This document shows, piece by piece, positions 1 to 5,821 of a stretch of DNA of 9,248 nucleotides (positions within the stretch are counted from its first letter, which is position 1; each line of letters opens with the position of its first letter). The stretch spans positions 1,961 to 11,208 of the forward strand of contig DFYS01000076.1 of the NCBI GenBank assembly GCA_002383405.1, in the 5' to 3' direction. The DNA comes from Moorella sp. UBA4076 (lineage in GTDB: Bacteria; Bacillota; DSM-521; Neomoorellales; Neomoorellaceae). The notes under the pieces are model-generated. The model searched no databases. It was not told the DNA's origin and saw nothing but the letters and a program-made list of their open reading frames with translations. Made by a program: the position numbers and the translations under genes.

Positions 1-17
1 TTGTGGGCGGAGCCCAC
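1..17. repeat. Left copy of an inverted 17-bp hairpin repeat
   Basis: The first 17 bases contain a perfect 6-bp stem, GTGGGC/GCCCAC, closed by a GGA loop. The same 17 bases recur in reverse complement at 9231-9247, the other end of the window. The hairpin is followed by TTTAGTTAGTTT, so it could act as a weak terminator for an upstream gene, but the T-tract is interrupted. A copy at each window end suggests a dispersed repeat at which an assembly stopped; that is inference. Confidence 0.6.
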
Positions 18-74
18 TTTAGTTAGTTTCTGATTTAAACCTGCTAATTTTTAGCCGGGAAATCCTTTCAGGAC

Positions 75-105
75 TTGTAAACATTGTAGTGTTATCTGGT
101 ATAAT
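75..105 (+). promoter_or_regulatory. Putative sigma-A promoter of the two-component operon
   Basis: A perfect TATAAT at 100-105 is preceded by TG plus one base (97-99), giving an extended -10 element. A weak -35 candidate, TTGTAA at 75-80, lies 19 nt upstream, longer than ideal, but extended -10 promoters tolerate poor -35 boxes. Transcription would start near 112 and leave a leader of about 108 nt before the regulator ATG at 220. No convincing OmpR-type direct repeats were recognised here, so autoregulation cannot be claimed. Confidence 0.5.
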
Positions 106-219
106 GTGGCCGGGTGATGCAAATAGGGTAGGTTTTTTACAGCCCGCAAGGGGTTAAACGCGCCTTTTTTGGAGACGCCTAATAGCAAAGTTACCCAAAA
201 TTTTCCAGGAGGTTGTAAC

Positions 220-921
220 ATGTACGGAGCAAATATCCTTGTGGCAGATGATGATCGGGAAATAACCAATCTGATTGCGGACAGCCTTGAAGATGAAGGG
301 CTTACCGTCGTCCGGTGTTATAACGGCCGGGAGGCGCTTGAACATATTTTGACCGGTAATTTTGCTCTGATTATCCTGGATGTCATGATGCCGGAAATAG
401 ACGGGCTGGAGGTGTGCAGGCGGATCAGGCAGCAGGTCCTGGTTCCCATCCTCCTGCTCACCGCCAAAGGCAGGGAAATGGATCGAGTTGTTGGTTTTGA
501 AGTGGGGGCGGATGATTATATAACAAAGCCCTTCAGTATCAATGAACTGACAGCGAGGGTAAAGGCCCACCTGCGGCGGGAAGAACGGTCTGCGTCCCGT
601 GATAACCGGCAGGGAGCAGCAATATCATTCGACGATATTACAGTCCATCTGGACAGCTATGAAGTCGTTAAAAACGGAGCAAAAATTAAATTATCCACCA
701 AAGAATTTCAAGTCCTGGCCTACCTGTTAAACAACAATAACCAGGTATTGAGCCGGGAACAAATTTATCAGGCTGTTTGGGGTCCCGGTGAATTCGGCGA
801 TTTAAATACCGTAACCGTCCATATCACCAATTTAAGAAAGAAACTGGACCCCGCTGGTAAATATATAAAAACAGTCTGGGGTGCGGGATATAAATTTTCA
901 GGAGGTATTGCTGGCAGATGA
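220..921 (+). CDS. OmpR/PhoB-family DNA-binding response regulator
   Basis: This 233-aa protein is the output half of a two-component system. The receiver domain (about residues 4-115) has the acidic pocket D10-D12, the phospho-acceptor D54 in LDVMMP, the switch T81 and the conserved K103 in KPF. A winged-helix OmpR-type domain (about 130-228) carries LSTKEF and ends with the usual VWGAGYKF-like hairpin. The length is typical of the family. I chose ATG 220 over an in-frame ATG at 169 because AGGAGG at 207-212 sits 7 nt before it and the receiver fold starts at once; 169 would add 17 unconserved residues. The stop overlaps the kinase start by 4 nt, so the two genes are translationally coupled. 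The genes it controls cannot be read from the sequence. Confidence 0.95.
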   Translation: MYGANILVADDDREITNLIADSLEDEGLTVVRCYNGREALEHILTGNFALIILDVMMPEIDGLEVCRRIRQQVLVPILLLTAKGREMDRVVGFEVGADDYITKPFSINELTARVKAHLRREERSASRDNRQGAAISFDDITVHLDSYEVVKNGAKIKLSTKEFQVLAYLLNNNNQVLSREQIYQAVWGPGEFGDLNTVTVHITNLRKKLDPAGKYIKTVWGAGYKFSGGIAGR

Positions 922-2252
922 GTTTAAAATACAAGCTGCCTCTTGGCATATTCCTGATTATAGCCCTGTTTATAATAATTGTTTTCGCTTATTTTCGCCT
1001 GTATAAGTCCGACGATATTATCAGGGAAATCAACCAGGTCAGAAGCGATTTTCTTAACAATGACCAGGAGATAATCGAGGGAATTGTAGTCGATTTCCCT
1101 GACGAAAGAAAGATTAAGGCCCGCATGGAATCACTGGCCAAAGAAAGAGGAATCTCTATCGCCTTATATGATTCGCAGGGAAAAGAAATCTATTTTACCA
1201 GTTACCTGCCGGGGGAACGCCTCAGCTTTTTTTCCAAAAATCCGGTGATGATCGGGGGAAGATATCTCTATAACCTCGAAACCAGGTATCCTCTCCATAG
1301 AAGCGATTTTGCCGACCTTCAAGCAGTAAGGCAATTCAGGAATTTGATTATTGCCGGGCTCGCCGCCGTAGTCGGCTTGATTATTCTTTTCATTTATTTG
1401 ACAGTCCTGAAGCCCCTGACCCTGTTCAGCCGCTGCATAGACAGGGTTAGTTATACTAACTCCCGGGTTGCCATTCCCTACGCCAATAAAGACGAGATAG
1501 GCGAGTTGTGCAGGAAGTTTGAGGAAATGGCAGCCAGGGTAAACGACGCCTATGTGCAGCAGAACGAGATGATCGCCGCCATATCCCATGATATCCGGAC
1601 CCCCCTGACCTCCATATCGGGGTATGTGGAAAGGCTGCTAAGCAAAAAAATCCCCGCGGAAAAACAGAAGGCCTACTTATCCATTATCTATGAAAAGGCC
1701 AGCAATATTGAGGAGCTGGTGCAGCAATTAGTGGATTATGCAGCCGAAGCGGGGATGTCCCGCAATGAGAACAACAGCATTAGCGGAGCAAAAGAGTTGC
1801 TGGCAGCGGTCTGCGGCTGCTACACCCCGGAATTAAAAGGGGATAATATTACCCTCGAATGCTCCTGCACAGCCAATGAAAGCGCCGCGGTCCCCATAGA
1901 CGGCGGCAGGTTTCGCCGCGTCTTTGTCAACTTGATTGAAAACGCAGTGAAGTACTCGGAACGTCGACCGCTGACAATAAAAATCAGCTGCTGGCCGGAG
2001 GCCGGACGGTTGTTTTTTTCCGTTGCCGACAGCGGCCGGGGGGTGCCCGAGCGGGAGTTGAAGAGGATCTTTGATAAGTTTCACCGCCTCGAACAGTCGC
2101 GGTCGCGGGAAAAAGGCGGCACGGGACTGGGATTGGCCATATGCCGGAGTATCATCCAGAATCATGGCGGTGCGATATGGGCCGGCCGGAGCGCAATGGG
2201 GGGGCTGGAAGTAACGTTTTATCTACCCTTGATCGAGCTTAATAAATCTTAA
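918..2252 (+). CDS. Two-component membrane sensor histidine kinase
   Basis: This 444-aa kinase autophosphorylates on histidine and passes the phosphate to the regulator encoded just upstream. It has TM1 at about residues 7-27, an extracytoplasmic sensor segment of about 110 residues, TM2 at about 142-164, a HAMP linker, and a HisKA domain with the phospho-histidine H224 in ISHDIRTPLT. The HATPase domain has an N-box (NLIENAVKYS, about 338-347), a G1 box (DSGRG), an F-box (FDKFH) and a G2 box (GGTGLGLAI, about 399-407). All catalytic motifs are intact. The ATG overlaps the regulator stop and has AGGAGGT at 900-906 for re-initiation. The last 166 nt of the gene, plus 46 nt downstream, recur about 2.7 kb away (4789-5000). 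The sensor segment matches no ligand-binding domain I recognise, so the stimulus is unknown. Confidence 0.94.
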   Translation: MSLKYKLPLGIFLIIALFIIIVFAYFRLYKSDDIIREINQVRSDFLNNDQEIIEGIVVDFPDERKIKARMESLAKERGISIALYDSQGKEIYFTSYLPGERLSFFSKNPVMIGGRYLYNLETRYPLHRSDFADLQAVRQFRNLIIAGLAAVVGLIILFIYLTVLKPLTLFSRCIDRVSYTNSRVAIPYANKDEIGELCRKFEEMAARVNDAYVQQNEMIAAISHDIRTPLTSISGYVERLLSKKIPAEKQKAYLSIIYEKASNIEELVQQLVDYAAEAGMSRNENNSISGAKELLAAVCGCYTPELKGDNITLECSCTANESAAVPIDGGRFRRVFVNLIENAVKYSERRPLTIKISCWPEAGRLFFSVADSGRGVPERELKRIFDKFHRLEQSRSREKGGTGLGLAICRSIIQNHGGAIWAGRSAMGGLEVTFYLPLIELNKS

Positions 2253-2298
2253 GCCCCTGGTTATTTTTATTTAATATCCCGCTGCTAAAATAGCATTA
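2087..2298 (+). repeat. 212-bp direct repeat, copy A (functional kinase 3' end)
   Basis: This segment aligns without gaps to 4789-5000. By eye there are 10 mismatches (2097, 2133, 2196, 2212, 2231, 2235, 2255, 2257, 2259, 2261), nine of them transitions, or about 95% identity. It covers the last 55 codons of the kinase including the G2 box, the stop codon, and 46 nt of downstream sequence. Identity ends sharply at 2298/5000 and starts sharply at 2087/4789. Copy A is joined to the intact kinase gene; copy B is joined to the secreted-protein gene. Confidence 0.95.
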
Positions 2299-2374
2299 CA
2301 TATAATGGTTTCATAATAACAAGTGATATCGCAGATAATAGGTCGGGAGAATTCCAATGCAGCGGGATATTGAA
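2270..2374. repeat. Inverted repeat across the left islet junction
   Basis: AATATCCCGCTGC at 2273-2285, inside repeat copy A, is matched by its exact reverse complement at 2359-2371, just inside the unique islet sequence. With flanking bases the arms extend to 16 pairs including one G-T (2270-2285 with 2359-2374), separated by 73 nt. The same 12-13 bases also occur in copy B near 4975-4987. It could be a protein-binding site, a scar of the rearrangement, or coincidence. Confidence 0.55.
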
Positions 2375-2452
2375 AGCTATGTGGCTGTAGAAGACTACAA
2401 AAGGTGTAGGAGGACTAATTGTACAAGAGTAGGAGTGGCTAATAGTGAATAA
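2357..2452 (+). other. Possible 31-codon small ORF or gene remnant
   Basis: ATG 2357 opens a 31-codon frame (starting MQRDIESYV) that ends at 2452, overlapping the esterase GTG start. A weak GGGAGA at 2345-2350 lies 6 nt upstream. Its first codons are built from the inverted copy of the ATATCCCGCTGC sequence. I recognise no family. It may be chance, a leader peptide for the esterase, or the degraded start of a lost gene. Confidence 0.15.
2406..2447 (+). promoter_or_regulatory. Tandemly duplicated ribosome-binding region before the esterase
   Basis: GTAGGAGGACTAATTGT at 2406-2422 is followed by the similar GTAGGAGTGGCTAATAGT at 2429-2446. Each holds a Shine-Dalgarno core and a start-like triplet (TTG 2419, GTG 2445). 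Only the second serves the esterase: AGGAG 2431-2435, 9 nt, GTG 2445. The first copy would give a 7-codon frame that stops at 2440. Confidence 0.45.
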
Positions 2453-3486
2453 GAAGAAGGCATTATTAACGATATCAGTAAGTGGACTCTTATTCTTAGC
2501 AATGACCCTTATAGTGGCATGCAAGGGACCATTAAGTGGTCGTGAAAAACTGAGCGATACAGGAATACCTGAAAATATAAGTTCTACTAACGATCGGGGT
2601 TCTCAGGATGCGGAAGCTTCCATAATGTTCAATGGTTTAAAGCGAACTTACCTCATTCACATTCCGCGTAACCATGATCAATCCAAACCATTACCACTGG
2701 TTATTGTCTTACATGGTGGTGGTGGAACCGGCGCTAATGTGGTCAAACTAACCCGGGGTGGTTTCGATATATTGGCAGAAAAGGAAGGGGTTTGTTGTAG
2801 TTTATCCGGATGCTGTTGACAATCAGTGGAACGACGGCCGCAGCAAGGAAGAAGCAGACCACCGGGCCAACCGGGAGAATATCGACGACGTCGGTTTTAT
2901 CTCCGCTTTGATTGACTTGTTGATTAAAGAAGAGAATGTTGACCCCCAGAGGGTTTATGTTACAGGAATGTCCAATGGGGCGATGATGACTTATCGCCTT
3001 GCCGGCGAATTGTCTGAAAAAATCGCAGCAGCAGCTCCGGTGAATGGTAATATTCCCGAGAATTTAGCAGCAAATTATACACCCGGCAAACCCGTTTCCA
3101 TGCTGGTTATTAATAACATTGCCGATCCACTGATGCCCTGGCAAGGGGGAGATATTACTGGTCCTTTCGGAAACAAAAAGCTCGGCAAAGTACTTTCAGT
3201 CCTCGAGAGTATTGAATTATGGGTAAAGCACAACCAATGCTCCATGCTCCCGGCGGAAACCACTAAACTGGATAATGACCCCAATGATGGCACCCAGGTA
3301 CGGCGAATTACTTATACCGGGGGGCTGGAAGGGACGGAAGTGATTCTATATGCAATCGAAGGTGGCGGACATACTTGGCCGGGGGGTTCTTCAAAACTGC
3401 CGGAGCGGATTATCGGTAAAACGAGCCGGGAGATTGATGCTAATGAGGTTATCTGGAATTTCTTCAAGAAGCATATACGGCAGTGA
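2445..3486 (+). pseudogene. Frameshifted PHB-depolymerase/LpqC-type esterase lipoprotein
   Basis: The gene encodes an exported alpha/beta-hydrolase esterase of the polyhydroxybutyrate depolymerase/LpqC (COG3509-like) group, but it is split into two frames, 2445-2819 and 2758-3486. Dropping one G from the GGGG run at 2787-2790 joins them into AEKEGFVVVYPDAVDNQ and a 346-aa protein. The GTG start has AGGAG 9 nt upstream and gives a lipoprotein signal ending in the lipobox VAC, with C26 as the lipidated residue. In frame-corrected numbering the oxyanion loop HGGGG begins at H90, the nucleophile is S176 in GMSNG, the acid is D227 in ADPLMPW, and the base is H309 in GGGHTWPGG. All catalytic residues survive, so the lesion is recent or is a sequencing error in the homopolymer. 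As read, translation gives a 124-aa truncated product without the catalytic serine. The natural substrate is unknown. Confidence 0.85.
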
Positions 3487-3496
3487 TAGAATTGTG

Positions 3497-3521
3497 ATTA
3501 CTGGATTTGAGATCCAGTAAT
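3497..3521. terminator. Stem-loop after the esterase gene, possible terminator
   Basis: ATTACTGGAT at 3497-3506 pairs perfectly with ATCCAGTAAT at 3512-3521 around a 5-nt loop, 10 nt after the esterase stop. The stem is only moderately GC-rich and no clear T-run follows, so it may protect a 3' end or terminate weakly rather than act as a classical intrinsic terminator. Confidence 0.4.
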
Positions 3522-3574
3522 ACTATTAATGTTTCCTCCAAAAGTGAAAGGATAACAGAAGGAAGGAAAGAACT

Positions 3575-4765
3575 ATGGGAACAGGAATTTTTTTTAATGT
3601 ACCGGCACACGGGCATATTAATCCGACACTACCAATTGTAAACGAATTGGTAAAAAGAGGTGAAACTATTATATACTTTAGTACCGAAGAATTTAGAGAC
3701 AAAATTGAACAAGCCGGTGCCAAGTTTAAACCATACAGCTTTACTGTCCCCAAAGGGACAATGGCAGGCGGTAATTTTGTAAAGCTGATAAGGATGTTAT
3801 TATTGGCTACAGAAGAAGTAATGCTCAAAACCATTGAGTATATCAGGCAATTGGACCCCGATTATATAATCCATGATTCAATGTGCCCCTGGGGCAAGTA
3901 TATATCAAAATATTTTGGGATAAAGGCTATAAATACTACGTCCACTTTTGTATTCACAGAGGAAACAACTAATAAAGCCGATAGATTCAAGAAGAAACTT
4001 ATGAAAATGGTATTGGCAGAAGGCATTAGTGGAGTGTATGAAATAGTTTCTATTAGAAGAAGATTAAAGATAAAATATGGAGTACACGCCAATATGCTGG
4101 ATCTAGTACGCAATATAGAAGATTTAAATGTTGTATTCACATCTTTGGAATTTCAACCGGATGGAGCAAAGCTTGGAGATAAATTTAAGTTTATAGGTCC
4201 ATCAATTTATGATCGCAAGGATGCGGTGGAGTTTTCTTTTGAAAGAATTAAAGGGAAAAAGCTGGTTTACATTTCTTTAGGTACTATTGTAAATGAACGA
4301 TTGGGTTTTTATAAAGAGTGTATAAAAGCATTTTCGAAATCGGATTATAATATATTGATAGCTGTTGGTAACAAATTAAACAAGAATAACCTTGGACAAA
4401 CACCTGCGAACATTATTATAGAAAACTATGTGCCGCAAATTGAAGTATTAAAATGTGCCAACTTGTTTATATCTCATGGGGGCATGAACAGCGTAAGCGA
4501 AGCCCTCTTTTTTGGTGTACCTTTATTGATTATACCTCAGCAATCCGAACAAGTTATGGTTGGAAAAAGAGTTGAAGAACTGGGCGCAGGAATATGTATA
4601 ACTGAAAAGAGGATTACTTCAGGAGACTTATTTAAAACTTCTATTTACATCATGGGAAATAGCTTATTTTATGAAAGTGCAAGGAAAATAGGCGCGAGTT
4701 TTAAAGCTTCTGGTGGCTATAAAGCTGGGGTTGATGCTATACTAAACTACATTTTGGAAAAATAA
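3575..4765 (+). CDS. MGT-type (GT1) glycosyltransferase
   Basis: This 396-aa cytoplasmic enzyme belongs to the GT-B, GT1-family macrolide/UDP-glycosyltransferases, which move a sugar from a nucleotide donor to small acceptors such as macrolides or phenolics. The N-terminal acceptor domain starts with the family motif PAHGHINPTLP (residues 10-20), whose histidines include the expected catalytic base. The C-terminal donor domain has the signature SHGGMNSVSEALFFGVP starting at about residue 300 (H301), followed by PQQSEQ. Length and architecture are complete, with no signal peptide. ATG 3575 follows AAGGAAGG at 3559-3566. Codons are strongly A/T-biased compared with the genes outside the islet, which suggests acquisition by transfer. 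There are no biosynthetic genes nearby, so it may serve detoxification or a scattered pathway; the acceptor cannot be predicted. Confidence 0.9.
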   Translation: MGTGIFFNVPAHGHINPTLPIVNELVKRGETIIYFSTEEFRDKIEQAGAKFKPYSFTVPKGTMAGGNFVKLIRMLLLATEEVMLKTIEYIRQLDPDYIIHDSMCPWGKYISKYFGIKAINTTSTFVFTEETTNKADRFKKKLMKMVLAEGISGVYEIVSIRRRLKIKYGVHANMLDLVRNIEDLNVVFTSLEFQPDGAKLGDKFKFIGPSIYDRKDAVEFSFERIKGKKLVYISLGTIVNERLGFYKECIKAFSKSDYNILIAVGNKLNKNNLGQTPANIIIENYVPQIEVLKCANLFISHGGMNSVSEALFFGVPLLIIPQQSEQVMVGKRVEELGAGICITEKRITSGDLFKTSIYIMGNSLFYESARKIGASFKASGGYKAGVDAILNYILEK

Positions 4766-4774
4766 CTGCTCTGA

Positions 4775-4954
4775 ATGGCTGAGATTTACCTCGAACAGAC
4801 GCGGTCGCGGGAAAAAGGCGGCACGGGACTGGGACTGGCCATATGCCGGAGTATCATCCAGAATCATGGCGGTGCGATATGGGCCGGCCGGAGCGCAGTG
4901 GGGGGGCTGGAAGCAACGTTTTATCTACCCTTAATCAAGCTTAATAAATCTTAA
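4775..4954 (+). pseudogene. Truncated histidine-kinase C-terminus (repeat copy B)
   Basis: The coding part of repeat copy B keeps the kinase reading frame through the G2 box (GGTGLGLAI) to the original stop. A chance in-frame ATG at 4775 makes a 59-codon frame whose first five codons (MAEIY) do not come from the kinase. There is no Shine-Dalgarno sequence before it, and HisKA, the N-box and G1 are absent, so it cannot be a kinase. Of six coding differences from copy A, four change the residue (S to T, M to V, V to A, E to K), which fits relaxed constraint. It is best read as a remnant. Confidence 0.8.
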
Positions 4955-5000
4955 GCTCTTAGCTATTTTTATTTAATATCCCGCTGCTAAAATAGCATTA
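4789..5000 (+). repeat. 212-bp direct repeat, copy B
   Basis: Partner of 2087-2298, at a constant offset of 2702 nt with no gaps. Its downstream neighbour after 70 nt of non-coding sequence is the secreted 200-aa protein gene, whereas copy A runs into islet DNA. This implies that the kinase and the secreted-protein gene were once adjacent. A TAAAAT at 4988-4993 within the copy could be a weak -10 for the downstream gene, but no good -35 was seen. Confidence 0.95.
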
Positions 5001-5024
5001 AATCAATTATAGGAGGCGTTTTAA

Positions 5025-5627
5025 ATGAAACGTATCTGGAAAACGGCAGTGGTGTTGGCGCTAATAGGTGTTCTGGCTGTACCGGCGGTGGGGTATGCAT
5101 TTGGTGGCAGTACAAAAAGGGCGGCATTTTTCCAAAACGGTCCGGTAAGAAGCGGTCAAGTGTCATGGGAATCAGGAGACGTTTTATCCTCCTTAAGCAT
5201 CCACCGCCAGGCGTACATTAAATTGCTGGCCGAGAAATATACCCTGGCAACGGTGTCCGCCTGGGAAACCGAATTTGCCAGGACGAATGCCCTGCTGCAG
5301 GAAGCCCGGGAAACAGGCACCGGTGCGGAGATCAAGGAAAAGGTAATGTACTACCAGCAATTGCTGCAGGAAGGCGAAATAACGCGTCAGGAACTGCGCC
5401 AGGAACTGCGGAATATGCTGCCGGATTATTACAGCGATACCGAGCGCCGGGCCCTCATTGAAGAACAGTTACAAGCACAGGTAAATCTGTCTAAAGAGTT
5501 TACCGCGGCAATCCAATCGGAAGACGCGGAGCAAATTGCAATCGTACTGGATCAACTGCTGGCGCAACAAAGAGAACGAAACGACCTCCTGGCCGACTTT
5601 CTAGCTAAATCCACCAACACTGACTAA
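5025..5627 (+). CDS. Secreted helical protein of unknown function
   Basis: This 200-aa protein belongs to no family I recognise. A Sec signal peptide is clear: MKR, a hydrophobic stretch over about residues 8-22, and a likely signal peptidase I site after A25 (VGYA/FG). There is no lipobox. The mature part is mostly predicted helix, rich in Gln, Glu, Leu and Arg with long runs of alternating charge from about residue 55 to the end, suggesting a coiled or helical-bundle extracytoplasmic protein. It has no cysteine and no further membrane segment. AGGAGG at 5011-5016 lies 8 nt before the ATG. Repeat copy B upstream indicates that it originally followed the sensor kinase, so a role as target or extracytoplasmic partner of that kinase, in the manner of CpxP/Spy proteins, is a plausible inference without sequence proof. 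Confidence 0.85.
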   Translation: MKRIWKTAVVLALIGVLAVPAVGYAFGGSTKRAAFFQNGPVRSGQVSWESGDVLSSLSIHRQAYIKLLAEKYTLATVSAWETEFARTNALLQEARETGTGAEIKEKVMYYQQLLQEGEITRQELRQELRNMLPDYYSDTERRALIEEQLQAQVNLSKEFTAAIQSEDAEQIAIVLDQLLAQQRERNDLLADFLAKSTNTD

Positions 5628-5654
5628 ACTCCCCTGCCGGTGACGCGACGAAAC

Positions 5655-5774
5655 AGCAGGAATGAAAATGCTATCTATCCCCCCAGTCATTGCGAACGCG
5701 AAGCACAAAACAATCCTGGATCGAGATTTACCGTGCCGGCGGTTCGCAATGACAGGGAGGGGTATTTTCCTGCT
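5655..5774. repeat. Imperfect inverted-repeat intergenic element
   Basis: Most of the gap between the secreted protein and the protease is one large inverted repeat. The core arms GTCATTGCGAAC (5686-5697) and GTTCGCAATGAC (5742-5753) pair perfectly over 12 bp. C-rich and G-rich flanks extend the pairing, and AGCAGGAA (5655-5662) matches TTCCTGCT (5767-5774) at the outer ends. About 44 nt separate the core arms. The TCATTGCGA...CGCAATGA core resembles, from memory, a repeat family found between genes in many bacteria. There is no T-tract and no credible gene inside. Confidence 0.7.
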
Positions 5775-5821
5775 ATCCGGCGCCTTTAGAGTAAGAGCAG
5801 TGAGAAAGGAGCAACGGGAAA

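Larger units (their letters stand above)
2299..4788 (+). other. Genomic islet between two copies of the kinase 3' end
   Basis: The unique sequence between the two 212-bp direct repeats carries a frameshifted esterase lipoprotein gene and a glycosyltransferase gene. The glycosyltransferase is clearly richer in A/T-ending codons (ATA, AGA, AAA) than the kinase and protease genes outside. No transposase, integrase or resolvase reading frame is present, and the flanking repeat is far too long for a transposon target-site duplication. Integration of a molecule by homologous recombination through a kinase fragment, or a local duplication with later replacement, would both give this layout. The 2299-2444 stretch before the esterase has no strong gene, only the features listed separately. 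Confidence 0.6.

Noticed and set aside
154..570. 138-codon open frame on the minus strand
   Set aside because: It lies entirely across the response-regulator gene, has no ribosome site or recognisable domain, and is a shadow frame.
2299..4788. Classical insertion sequence or composite transposon
   Set aside because: There is no transposase frame, no terminal inverted repeats at both edges, and the flanking duplication is a gene fragment rather than a short target-site duplication.
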